Assembly (NCBI GenBank): GCA_949987705.1
Contig: OX465281.1
Coordinates: 100,100,326-100,164,325 of the forward strand
DNA length: 64,000 nt
Direction: 5' to 3'
DNA from: Thereva unica
Taxonomy: Eukaryota; Arthropoda; Insecta; Diptera; Therevidae
Position numbers and translations under genes: made by a program. Positions 1-10,310 of this stretch are shown piece by piece. Numbering within the stretch: position 1 is the first letter of the stretch; every line of letters begins with the position of its first letter. The notes beneath the pieces are model-generated. The model made no database searches. It saw nothing but the letters and a program-made list of their open reading frames with translations, and was not told the origin of the DNA.

Positions 1-7
1 TGTGGCA

Positions 8-104
8 AACAATGAACTAGAAGTTTAGTTTCTGCTACCCATCCATTTCCGGTTATTTTTCCCATAAGAGTTATATCTCCTTGTATAGACTCCATGATTC
101 TGAT
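8..104 (-). pseudogene. possible inverted scrap of a Crypton recombinase C-terminus
   Basis: Read on the minus strand, this stretch gives a short open peptide containing GDIT followed about 15 residues later by GWVAE. The same order (GDIT ... GGW ... VAE) occurs in the last third of the tyrosine recombinase gene at 1196-1648, where it carries the catalytic H/W box. The match is short and gapped, and nothing upstream on that strand (above 105) continues the gene. It may be a truncated inverted second copy or chance similarity. Confidence 0.22.
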
Positions 105-142
105 ATTGCTTTTAGACACGGAATTGCGGGCATTCCGCACCC

Positions 143-185
143 GTGTGGAATATTCATTCCATCACTTGTTATGGAATGACTACTA
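143..185 (+). repeat. left copy of ~43-bp motif flanking the Crypton
   Basis: The sequence beginning GTGTGGAATAT-TCATTCCA and running through ACTTGTTA to ACTACT is matched in the same orientation at 1958-2002, with a few substitutions and small gaps. The two copies enclose the recombinase gene. Cryptons are known to integrate by recombination between short identical sites, so the pair may mark the element ends. That role is inferred. Confidence 0.45.
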
Positions 186-523
186 GGGGCGACATCTGTT
201 GCTCAAAAGCCAAGAATATGATAGTGTTATTCTTTTTATTTATTAATCAATAAATTAAAGGAAAAAAAGAAATATTTCAATAATAAACAATCAAAGATGT
301 TCCGCTAGACCATATTTGCTTTAAATAAACAATTCAATTATTAAATTACAGAACATAAAAGCATTTTTTGAATAACTTTTCGGCGGCATCTATTGTCAAA
401 TTATTTAATTAGGAATAGGTTGCGCCTATATCCGTTCAACTGATATTGGTGCTGTTTACCAGTAAATGCCATTGATTCTTAACTGTGATTTTCTTCAGTT
501 GTGATTTTCTATATTAATTAAAC

Positions 524-1648
524 ATGCCCAGTAATGAGAATTGTACGCCCCCAGAACTTATTGACTTAGCAAATAAGACGATGCTAGAGTTATTACCTAC
601 CAAATCCAAGGAAGTATATCTACATTCTTACGAACAATTTATGGATTGGCGTAAAACCAAAAATACGAACTCTTTTTCGGAAAATGTTTTTCTCGCATAT
701 TTTACTGGATTAGGTAATACAATGAAGTCTTCAACATTGTGGAAGGTGTACTCGATGTTACGTACAACATTCAATATTAAACATAATATTGATTTGTCAC
801 AATATGCAAAATTATGTGCATTCTTAAAAAACAGGCGTCTGGTTTCCAAGCAAAAAAATCAGATATTTTATACCTTGGTACAAAGGTAAAAACCTGAATG
901 CCAGTTGAATTAAGTTCTTATTCTTAATGTGTTATGTTTTAGGTTGTGTTAATTGTAGGTGTCATGGGTGCCTGTAGAAAAATTGAGTTGTATCAAATGA
1001 AGATACAAAATACACAAGACTTGGGTACTGCTGTTCTTATGACTGTACCAGATAAAAAAACAAAAATTTGCAGAAAATTTACAATAACAGGAAAATTTTA
1101 TGACCTGTTTAAAAAATATGCCAATCTCCGCCCCACTATAGCTGACGTAGATAATTTTTTTTTTAAATTATCAAAAAGGGCGTTGTACCAAGCAAGTGAT
1201 GGGAATTAACAAAATGGGTGCTATCCCAAAACAAGTGGCAACGTTTTTAAAACTTCCAAATCCCGAGCTATACACAGGCCATTGTTTCAGAAGAACATCT
1301 GCCACAATGTTAGTTGATGCAGGCGGCGACATTACGACGTTAAAGCGTCATGGAGGTTGGAAGTCAACGGAAGTAGCAGAAGGCTATATTGATAATTCCT
1401 TAAATAACAGAATAAATATATCTGATAAACTACTTACACATATAACTGAACCTGGTACGTCAAGGCAAAGAACCTGTACAATTACATCCCAGAAAGAGAC
1501 GCACATTATTGAACCTGAAGTGCCAAGTCCTATGCCATCTACGGTGCAGAATTCCACAATTAACAAAGCTCAATTAAGTAATATTCCTAATGTAACAATT
1601 TCAAACTGCAGTAATTTTACAATAAATTTTGTGAATAATAAAGAATAA
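524..1648 (+). pseudogene. Crypton-type tyrosine recombinase (broken)
   Basis: This encoded a tyrosine recombinase, the enzyme that cuts and rejoins DNA through a covalent phosphotyrosine when a Crypton transposon moves. Three consecutive ORF segments line up in order: 524-889 (N-terminal SAM-like half), 946-1209 (containing ACRKIEL, with the first catalytic Arg) and 1196-1648. The last carries GHCFRR (H-x-x-R), HGGW and EGYIDNS, the end of the R-H-R-H/W-Y set. Between segments one and two, either a frameshift or a ~65-bp intron (donor near 878, acceptor AG at 941-942) is possible. Only that donor keeps the frame; a better-looking GTAAAA at 886 does not. Between segments two and three the frame slips, most simply by an indel in the poly-T run near 1156-1165. 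The C-terminal ~70 residues after the Tyr are low complexity. A domesticated host gene is possible but unlikely, given the frameshift. Confidence 0.72.
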
Positions 1649-1920
1649 AAATTATTTTAAAAATGTTTAAAGATGGTTTGGGAATTATTTACAAACAATA
1701 TCATTGATATTTACTTTTTATAATTATTTTGGATAGTTAAAATTGTTACGAATGAGCACTACTAATATGTTATTTAGGGTTAAAATATCTTGCTGTGCTT
1801 TATGCATTTATATTTTTGACAATAGCTTTACATTAGGTAGGTGCGTTTTTGTTTACAAAATAATAATAAAATCTATTTTAGAGGCGTAGAAAAAGTATAG
1901 TCTGCAACACGTTTTGAATG

Positions 1921-1970
1921 GCATATTCCGCACTCGTGGACCGCCAAACTTCCACTTGTGCGGAATATGC
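1921..1970. repeat. perfect 13-bp-arm hairpin at the right end of the Crypton
   Basis: GCATATTCCGCAC (1921-1933) is exactly complementary to GTGCGGAATATGC (1958-1970). A second stem, GTGGA (1936-1940) with TCCAC (1951-1955), lies inside it. A weaker, similar hairpin (ATTCCGCAC...GTGTGGAAT) sits near 131-151 on the other side of the recombinase gene. Inverted pairs like this are typical binding sites for tyrosine recombinases; that function is inferred. Confidence 0.55.
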
Positions 1971-2002
1971 ATCATTCCAAACTTGTTACAGAATATACTA
2001 TT
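1958..2002 (+). repeat. right copy of ~43-bp motif flanking the Crypton
   Basis: This is the same-orientation partner of 143-185, sharing the order GTG(T/C)GGAATAT, CATTCCA, ACTTGTTA, GAAT, ACTA. It overlaps the right arm of the 1921-1970 hairpin. Confidence 0.45.
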
Positions 2003-2699
2003 CTTACATCCTTATATGTTCTGGGAACACTGCTATTAACCATCTCTTCAAATTCCTAATAAACGAGAATAATAATTTAGCCTCTACAAAGATTATTTTA
2101 AAAACTTTCTTGTTCACGGTTTAGCTGTTATATTTACAGCAATTATCTCAATATGAAACTTTAATGTTACCTTTCAAATAAAGTCTTATTATCCATATAT
2201 AATTATCCTTTCTGCACTAATTACTAAAAATTTCATTACCGATGTAATGAAAAAAAAAAAAACACTAATTCATTCATAAATACACCATCTATTAATCATT
2301 GAATATTGGCTAGAATAATAACTAATGAGTCCTTATAATTTTTATACTTCTATATTAATATTTATTATTTAATCTAAGTATTTTTCTTTAACATTTTTAA
2401 ATTATTTCGTTTAAACCAACTATTTAATTTATTCTTCTTGTTTCCTAATAATTGCAGTAATTTGTTCTCCTATTCATATGGTCACAATTTAACGAACAAC
2501 ATTCAGAGTCAAAAATTCGATTTATGACAGAAAACAGCTGATTCAATTATCTTTCCTTTTCTGTTCTGCACACTTGATCGAAGAGAGAGAATCTGGCTTT
2601 GTGTCGCCGAGTTCACGAAGTATGCGTTGAGTTTTGCTCAGCAGTGATGTTCATATATGCACGCACACAACCAACCGGGGGAAAATTTTGTATGAAGAT

Positions 2700-3480
2700 G
2701 AAAGACTTGTTATTACACTAGACTTTGCATGGAAATGCCTTCGCCAGAATGATCGATATTGAGCCGAAATTTTGCTGTCGGATGAAGTTCATTTTACACT
2801 CACTGTCAATAACCCTGTCAAATTTGAGAAACAGAGATACACGACATTCAAGAAAAACCACTGCACGACAAGGAGCGCATTCAAAAACTTTACTATAGTA
2901 AACCACGAGGTAAGCTGTGGTTATGCTACATCACTTCACTTAACCACGCAAGTTTATGTTTAACCACGGATGTTTTGGAACGCACCGTGGTAAACTACGA
3001 ATTTAAAACAAAAAAATTAACATTTTTTTCCCATAAAATAGTCTCCGTAATTTGCTTGAATTATTCTGTATATGTCCATTAATTATTTATTTGTAATAAT
3101 TTCAGAAATCCCACTTCGATCTGTTCATTTTTAACATTAAAACAACTGTGAAAAAATTGTTTTTATTCTTCTTCTAACTATCGCTAACCATGCTCCCGAG
3201 CATAGTTAAAATTTAACTATACCATGGTTAACCATGGGAGTTTTTGAACGCCAAAAAGTTATACTCGTGGTTATGTTGTAGTTAACGACGGAGTTTTTGA
3301 ACGACAAAAGTTTACCATAGTTAACCATGGTTAACCATAGTAAGGTTTTTGAACGCGCTCAAGGAAGTCACTGCCTGGGCCGGATTGGGCTCAAAAACCA
3401 CCATCGGACCATTTTTCTTCAAAGTTCGAGAAATCTCGGGGCCACGCACGCTATGGTTGGATGCACTTTGTGCGTCCGAA
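2700..3480 (+). pseudogene. Tc1/mariner-like transposase relic split by a MITE
   Basis: Two short peptides match the middle of a DDE transposase of the Tc1/mariner type. LLSDEVHFTL (about 2768-2800) carries the first Asp region and is followed by an NKQNCR-like stretch. EVTAWAGLGSKTTIGPFFF (about 3364-3420) corresponds to the V-x-V-W-C / GPFFF strand just after it. In an intact gene these would be neighbours; here a ~488-bp MITE (2873-3360) lies between them, and the frames no longer agree. The remainder is too decayed to follow. Family assignment rests on these motifs only. Confidence 0.5.
2873..3360. mobile_element. MITE with ~30-bp terminal inverted repeats
   Basis: The left end GAGCGCATTCAAAAACTTTA is matched in inverse at the right end, whose reverse complement starts GAGCGCGTTCAAAAACCTTA. 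The interior is made largely of reiterated TTAACCATGG and GTTTTTGAACG motifs in both orientations. AAG occurs on both sides (2870-2872 and 3361-3363) and may be a 3-bp target duplication. There is no coding capacity. Confidence 0.65.
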
Positions 3481-5131
3481 AACGCGTGAAAAATGTCTGG
3501 CGAACCTATTTTCAAAAACACGACGCCAGTTTACATATTTTATTGGGGAAGGCCAAAGGTTTGTTTTTGTGACAGGAGGCTGCAGTATCATGAAGTTTGG
3601 AAACCACTGACCCATGCAAAAGACGGCAAAACTAAAGGTACGGTTTCGCTGGGAGCTGTCGACAGCAGCTGCCGACATCGGTTATCAGCTGCAGTAACTG
3701 AGCAGCGCGGTCAAGTAATTTGGTTGAAACTGTTGCATCTCTGCCGGCAGTTATTTGTTGTCAATTTTTGGTTAAACAGCTGAAAAAGAATTTACTGAAA
3801 AATAATGGATATTGCAAAGTTTTTGTTAATTGAGGAGGAGGAAGAACATGATTTCATGGAACTTATGTTATTAAATCAAAGAAAGGGTATAAACTTTCTT
3901 CCTTAAGCTCCTTTAATCCCTCATGGGACATAGGGCGGAAACAGTTGCCCTCCAGCGGACTCTGTTTTGCGCGACTGCTCTTAGCTCCGACCAGGATCTC
4001 CCAGTTGTTGCGGCTTCTTCTAGTAGGATTCTCCTCCTAGTTGTTCTAGGTCTTCCTACTCGACGGGAACCTTGCGGATTCCAGTCAAGGGCCTGTTTGG
4101 CTAGATTTTCGTTTTCGCGTCGCAAGCTGTGGCCAACCCAATTCCATTTCCTTCGCCTGATTTGGTCGTCTATCTTTTCTTGGCCGGCACGGCGCCATAG
4201 TTCTTCGTTTGAAATTCTCTCTGGCCAGCGGATTTTTAGGATACGACGCAGGCATCTGTTGATGAAGACTTGTAGGCGCCCTGTGATGAATTGGGTGACT
4301 TTCCATGTTTCGCAACCGTACAAAAGAACTGCCTCAACGTTGGAGTTGAACAGCCGCAATTTGGTGTTAGTTGAGATCTCCGTTGATCTCCATATGCGGG
4401 ACAGGCATGCATATGCGCCTCCTGCTTTATTTATTCTGGAACTTACGTCTTCTTCTGCCCCACCATTTTCGGTAATAATGCTACCGAGGTAGCAGAATTT
4501 ATTTACCAGTTCCACGTCACGGTTATTCAGCGCTGTCCGTTCAATGGTGTTTGCATTTTCCGCATTTCTTTAGTTTTAGTCGGATTTAGCCTGCTGGACT
4601 ACTTTCTGTTGCCAAATTGTTTAACATGTTTTTGAGGTCCTGGTGTCTGTGGGCCAGCAAACAGATATCATCGGCGTAGTCGATATCCTTAAGGTGGTCT
4701 ACCAAACCCCGCCTGTTCTATTATCTAGAGCGCCGACAAGGATGTCATTTATTACTATAAGAAATAGTAAAGGCGAAAGTAGGCATCCTTGTCGTACTCC
4801 TGAGCTCACCTTAAAGCTGTCGGATAATTTTCCATTATGGAGAACTCTGCATTTGGAATTGTTATATAAGGCTTTTATCAACTCTATTATTTTAACAGGC
4901 AATCCACGTCGCCGTAGTGCCTGCCATATAAAGCTCCTATTGACCGAGTCGAAAGATTTCTCATAATCTACGAAAGCAAGGTAAATGGGGGATCGGAATT
5001 CAGTAGACTGCTTCACTATTATTCTGAAGGTGTTAATATGATCAATACAGGAGCGGCCCTTCCTGAATCCGGCCTGCTGCCTTCTAAGCGTACGGCCAAC
5101 TGCCTCACTTATCCTAGATAGTAATATATGG

Positions 5132-5768
5132 GACAAAATTTTGCCCACTGAAGATAGTAAACAGATGCCTCTCCAGTTGTCGCATATTGTTAGGTACCCC
5201 TTTTTTGGTATTTTGACTATGATACATTCCGTCCAATCCTCCGGAAAGGTACAGGTGTTCCATGCTATATCTAGGATTGGCTGAAGCGCATATGAGGCTT
5301 GAGTCGGCTTTCAACAATTCTGGCGGGATGCCATCTTTCCCAGCTGCTTTACCATTGGCCATTGCATGAATTGCGGTTACTATTTCCGTCTTGGATGGGG
5401 CCCGGGTGGTGATTCTTATTGGCTGTGCATTGTTGCTGTTTTCCTGAGGTTCCTGTGTAAGTGTACCATTCAGGGCGGCGAAGAAGTAATCTCTCCATCT
5501 TTGGAGTTGCTCTTCGTCGCTGCACAGCAGCCTTCCATCCGCACTCTTAACGGCATGCTTTTTAGTAGAGTGCTTTCCCGAGAGCTGTTTAGTGATTTGG
5601 TACAGCACCTTACTGTTGCCTGTGTTTGCCGCGTTTTCCGCTTTTTCTGCGAGCTCATTTATCTGCTGCCTTTTATCACGCCGGACACTTCTCTTTACCT
5701 CCCGGTGTAATTGGGAGTACTCCCGTTCCAGTTGGTAACGTCTTTCGGGGTCACTTGTAGAGTTTACG
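5132..5768. repeat. 637-bp segment of the LINE, copy 1
   Basis: Positions 5132-5768 recur at 6258-6894 (offset 1126) with no difference that I could see, including shared private deletions relative to the intact LINE. It covers the linker and start of the RT domain. This copy is in the normal place within the LINE. Confidence 0.85.
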
Positions 5769-6257
5769 TTATTTTTTAGGGCTCTCCTGCGTTCTATTTT
5801 TTGCCAAGTTGTGTCCGAGATCCAGTGTTGCTGGTTTCTTTGGATATAACCGATGCCCGTTTCCGCAGCCGTCAATATCGTGCCCTTTGTTCTACTCCAC
5901 AATTCTTCAATATTTGTGCCGTCAGAAACGGTTTTGCTGGTTTAATAATTCTTGTAGGTTTCCAGCAAATTCCCGCTTTTTAACGCTCTCCCGCAGAAGG
6001 TCTACGTTAAACCGTCTACGGGTTCTAGCATCATGTTGCCCGTTTCTGATTGCGGCGATTTTAAGGCGAATAGTTGCTACAACCAAATGGTGGTCGCTTC
6101 CAGTATCCGCTCCCCTGAAACTCCTGACATCCTCAAGAATAGTTCTCCATCTGCGGCTGACGGCCGCGTGATCTATCTGATTTCTCGTTCTACCATCGGG
6201 CTATACTCAGGTCTCTTTGTGTATCTTCTTGTGACAAAAGTAAGTTCCACCTACCAT

Positions 6258-6894
6258 GACAAAATTTTGCCCACTGAAGATAGTAAACAGATGCCTCTCC
6301 AGTTGTCGCATATTGTTAGGTACCCCTTTTTTGGTATTTTGACTATGATACATTCCGTCCAATCCTCCGGAAAGGTACAGGTGTTCCATGCTATATCTAG
6401 GATTGGCTGAAGCGCATATGAGGCTTGAGTCGGCTTTCAACAATTCTGGCGGGATGCCATCTTTCCCAGCTGCTTTACCATTGGCCATTGCATGAATTGC
6501 GGTTACTATTTCCGTCTTGGATGGGGCCCGGGTGGTGATTCTTATTGGCTGTGCATTGTTGCTGTTTTCCTGAGGTTCCTGTGTAAGTGTACCATTCAGG
6601 GCGGCGAAGAAGTAATCTCTCCATCTTTGGAGTTGCTCTTCGTCGCTGCACAGCAGCCTTCCATCCGCACTCTTAACGGCATGCTTTTTAGTAGAGTGCT
6701 TTCCCGAGAGCTGTTTAGTGATTTGGTACAGCACCTTACTGTTGCCTGTGTTTGCCGCGTTTTCCGCTTTTTCTGCGAGCTCATTTATCTGCTGCCTTTT
6801 ATCACGCCGGACACTTCTCTTTACCTCCCGGTGTAATTGGGAGTACTCCCGTTCCAGTTGGTAACGTCTTTCGGGGTCACTTGTAGAGTTTACG
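6258..6894. repeat. 637-bp segment of the LINE, copy 2 (inserted in the endonuclease domain)
   Basis: This second copy lies in the endonuclease region, where the intact element reads FCSSHQLMVGGTY. Here the reading frame runs FCSS, then the duplicated segment, then MVGGTY, giving an ORF of 371 codons (7322-6207, minus) without a stop. About 9 bp of the original target were lost at the junction. Confidence 0.8.
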
Positions 6895-8034
6895 GAACTA
6901 CAAAAGTCAACGAAAAGCTCACCATTGTTATTGGTAACTTGGCTTAGGCCTTGGTTTCCAATTGTGTGTTCAAGGCCGGTGCTGTCACGACCGATCTGTG
7001 CGTTTAAGTCACCCATTAAAATAATGATGTCTCCCTTTGGAATAGAGCGAAAAAACTCATTCAGTCGCATATAGAACTCGTCCTTGATGTCATCTTCTGC
7101 GTCTTCAGTTGGAGCATAGCATTGGACTACCGTAGTACTTCTTAGTCTGGTACGCAGGCGCACGGTAATAATCCTCTCAGAAACTGGTGACCAGCTAATG
7201 AGGCTGCACCTGGCTTCTTTGGTTAGTATTACGCCAACGCCACTCCTACGGCTTTCAGTTTCGTTTCTACCAGAATATAAGAAGCACCGTTTGGGCAGAT
7301 ATGTGCCCCCGCATCGGGCCATCTGGTCTCGCTAAGTCCCATGATCTTGATTTTATATCGATTCATCTCGTTGAGGACTTCATCCAGCCGTCCCTCAGCC
7401 AGCAGTGTTCTCACATTCCATGATTCGATTCGTGTCCTTGTTCGAAAAGCAAAGGTCGTCGTCGCCACAACTTTCCGAGGTCTTTGTTAGCCGTTCGCCC
7501 CCTCCAGTATGTTTAAATCGCGTAAAGAAGAAGGTTATAAATGCAGGGTGTGCATGAAAAAGTTCAATAAGCTTTTCATCAAAGAAAAATTTGCTGCCAT
7601 TTGAAACAAATTAATTCAACACTACACTTTCTTGTAAGAAAAACTAACTAAAATCACTTCCAGCAGCTACGACTACGACTCTTGACTATTTCAAAAGCAG
7701 TTGAAACGCAACAGCTAGCTGCTGACAGCTGCCCCGAGCTGTCAGGCAGTGTGAGCAAAACTGCCAACATATGCATACCATAAGAGCAGTCATTTTCAGC
7801 AGCGAGCTTTGACAGCTCGCTGTTAGCGGCCGCCGCCGACAGCTCTCAGCGAAACCGTACCTTAAAACCGGCTTTGCAATGAACTCAAAACATTTAAAAA
7901 ATTGAATTCATAATAATGCTATTACAATTACCATTGTACTGTAAATAACTGAAATTACTAATTTTGATCCAAATCGATATCTCTTTTGTTGTTTCGCTGT
8001 TTCGTTGTGTTTTCCAGTCAGTTAATTAATTTTA

Positions 8035-8063
8035 GGCAGAACTAGGTCTGCCGGGTCAACTAG
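8035..8063 (+). mobile_element. possible Helitron 3' terminus
   Basis: A stem GGCAGA (8035-8040) / TCTGCC (8047-8052) is followed after 7 bases by CTAG (8060-8063) and a T. A short hairpin just before CTRR, with a T downstream, is the hallmark of a Helitron 3' end. No matching 5' TC end or Rep/helicase sequence was found, so this could be a solo fragment or chance. Confidence 0.3.
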
Positions 8064-8093
8064 TATTTATATAGATTGTAAAATAGACTAAGT

Positions 8094-8650
8094 GCCCGCG
8101 AACAAAAAAAAATTTATACATACTCTCTTAAAACTTTTTGTATGGTTTAAGCACACCTAGTCTACCATCTTTTGCTCTGCGAAAATTTATGAAACCGGGG
8201 CTTTTTTCCTCCAGGTTGCTCGAAAGTCAACCTTTTTATGGTGCCCAAAAAATTTATAGATAGTGTTTTTCTAACAATCATAGCCGCATGAGATGTCGAT
8301 GATACGCGCGAAACAATACTCGTCCGACAAAAATGTTGGACCGTTAAGGATGTCTACCACCCCAAACCTGCTAAGTTATGGGCTTTCAAAAATTTATTAA
8401 TAACCACCTGATTTTTTCAGGATCGCTTAAGAAAAATATGTGGAATTACATGGTATATGTGTCCGACAAAATTTGTTTGACGATTTCGCCGTCCGACGAG
8501 TTAAAGTCGTCTATTTCATGAAGGCAAAAAATTTATACATAACTTCTTTTTTCTTTTTGTTTTCTTTTTATAATAAAAAATCAACATTACATATACATAC
8601 GTTGTCCGACAAAAAAACCTTGTCTTTAGCGTGAAAAAAGAACAAAAACT
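8094..8650. repeat. degenerate ~140-bp tandem repeat
   Basis: Four AAAAAATTTATA-type blocks start near 8106, 8246, 8389 and 8527, that is every ~140 bp. A TCCGACAAAA block recurs at a roughly constant offset inside units 2-4 (about 8322, 8460, 8602). Divergence is high, so this is an old array. Confidence 0.4.
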
Positions 8651-9022
8651 ACAAATAACTAGCTGATTTTTTCCACACGGTTTCATAAAGATTATGTCTA
8701 ATACATTTCCCACAAAGAGAGTTATAGGTGAAAATTACACTATCCATAACTCGGTCCTCACATCAAAACGGTTTGTATATTAGGGTGGAACGAAAATGGC
8801 TTTTTTTAATCCTTTTTTGGGTTTTGTTTTGTAATAGTGGGGAAAAGTTGCCTTTTAGGTTAAAAAAGAAGAAAACCAAAATTCGGTTGCTATATTATAA
8901 CATCTTCAGGTGCCGCAAAGAGCTTAAGTATAATGTTACCAAAGAGAGTTGTTAATACATATAATAAGCATTAGAACTGGAAAAAATTATTTATTACAAA
9001 ATAATATTTTTGCTTTTATACA

Positions 9023-10123
9023 TTATATCCTTCTCTTGCGATTGAACCACAGACATTTTAAGCCGATTAAGTCATTTTCAGCCCATACGATCATGTCGAT
9101 GTAATCCTTTGCACCAAAGTTTATCTGTGGAACTTTAAACTTCCTGACTCCGACTCTACTTTCTGTTCTTGCTTTTAAAACACGTCGTAAACCAAGTTCT
9201 CTTACATTTTTGCGCTCATCACATACCATGGACAAAAGGTGATTTTCTTCAGCAGCAAAGTATCCATTTCTTTGAATAACGAGACTAATAACGTTCTTAC
9301 AATCATTAGAGAGATAGCGTGAATATAAGATAAGCTTAAACAGATGTTTAGAACCATAAGTACATGAAGGTTTCAACTTAATGTTAAACCACACAGGCAT
9401 GTTCCCCAAAAGAGGAAGGTTATTTTCAATTGGCAATTGGTTACTCTCACCACAGGTAGATTAGCACAGTTTTCCAGCATCTGTCTGTCTAGATGACAAA
9501 AAAGATTTCGCAAATTTAGCTCATTTCCATGGAACAAACAAATTAACCATTGTAAAGGTCGCCTATTTCATCCTCCAGCAAAGAAATCTCACCATTATTA
9601 TTTCCAATATTACAACAGTCCCATCACATCAGTAAAATTCAGCAGTAAAATTCAAAAGTTGTTCGTTAGGCTCTTCATTTTTAAGAAACTTTAGTATACT
9701 CTCTGCTATATCTTTTGCAACGCCAGATTTAGGTGTTACGTGGCCTAAAAACTTTGAGTTTGGTTTCTCTATTAGTGAAACGTGCTCTTCTGAAATGGCG
9801 TTTTTGTAGAATTTGGTTCCTTTCTTTTTTTGAACAATATCTGTCTTTTCTTCCATCAAAAAACAATCCTCTATTTCCATTTATGTGATCATAAAGATCT
9901 GATCATTAACGAGATCTCTCAGATTTTTTAATCTTGCTCGTCTAATTTTGATTCTGTCTATTACTTTAGTTTTCTCTTCCACCCAAGTTGTGTAAAGCAG
10001 CACTAGCTATAGCTGCAGCAGCTCTATCTGAAATTCCGGTACGATCACAAATGGAAGCTACAGATGGCAATTCTTCTTCCAAATATAGGGCATTCCGACA
10101 TTTGTCTTGTTTTCCCTTGCCAT
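9023..10123 (-). pseudogene. transposase-like gene of the TA/GGGYGG element, broken
   Basis: Reading down from an ATG at 10121-10123, several frames give peptides of one protein in order. They are: a helix-rich start with ICDRTGISDRAAAAIASAAL (about 10050-9990); VIDRIKIRRARLK (about 9960); EEHVSLIEKPNSKFLGHVTP (about 9800-9740); CDGT (9628-9617); SLLEDEIG; RPLQWLICLFHGNELNLRNL (9561 downwards); and a C-terminal part with VWFNIKLKP, LILYSRYLSND, IQRNGYFAAEENHLLS and GLRRVLKAR (9400-9150). I recall this order from unnamed proteins in other arthropods. The C-D-x-T and C-x-x-H-x-x-E boxes resemble the Asp and C/DxxH motifs of RNase H-fold (hAT-like) transposases. Frameshifts, stops and an apparent deletion between RNLF and VWFN make it inactive. 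Confidence 0.6.
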
Positions 10124-10310
10124 TTTAACTCACAACAATTAAATAGCATGCGAACTAACAAAATATTACATTAATCTGTTACACAATAAACGATAACTCA
10201 ACTGAACTCGGCAAAGCGACTAACACCTGATCTGAGCTTGCAACTACACGCAAACAAATCTACGCCTTCTCCACCCCCAACATCCGCTACGACGATGGCT
10301 CATGCCCCTG

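Larger units (their letters stand above)
1649..2690. other. AT-rich spacer with one hairpin
   Basis: No coding region is supported here. The notable feature is the hairpin at 1921-1970 and the motif copy at 1958-2002. The remainder is AT-rich, with no protein similarity I recognise. Confidence 0.5.
3907..7505 (-). pseudogene. RTE-like LINE, degenerate copy with internal duplication
   Basis: This is a diverged copy of the intact element at 32252-35539, in the same (minus) orientation. From the right it encodes an APE-type endonuclease start (SWNVRTLL, GLSETRW near 7320-7440), the endonuclease body, the linker, reverse transcriptase motifs (FVDYEKSFDSV, SGVRQGCLLSPLL near 4780-4970) and the C-terminal WNWVGHSLRR region (about 4120). 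It is broken by frameshifts at about 4515-4700, 5110-5150 and 7230-7320, and carries a small deletion relative to the intact copy (GCGCATATGAGG near 5290). The left end, CTCCTTTAATCCCTCATGGG, is the same 3' end as in the intact copy. A 637-bp internal segment is present twice (separate entry). It lies within the TAA-flanked TIR element. Confidence 0.8.
3636..7862. mobile_element. Harbinger-like TIR element (host of an RTE-like LINE)
   Basis: The termini AGGTACGGTTTCGCTGRGAG are inverted repeats of each other, and TAA flanks both sides (3633-3635 and 7863-7865). A 3-bp TWA-type duplication is characteristic of PIF/Harbinger. Both ends are rich in CAGCTG/GACAGC motifs. A short ORF begins at 3804 (MDIAKFLLIEEEEEH) and is cut by the LINE inserted from about 3907 to 7505. 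No transposase core remains, so superfamily assignment depends on TIR and TSD only. Confidence 0.6.

Noticed and set aside
3923..4492. 189-codon plus-strand ORF (and its twin at 32283-32852)
   Set aside because: It is the antisense shadow of the LINE C-terminal domain; the minus strand carries the recognisable protein.
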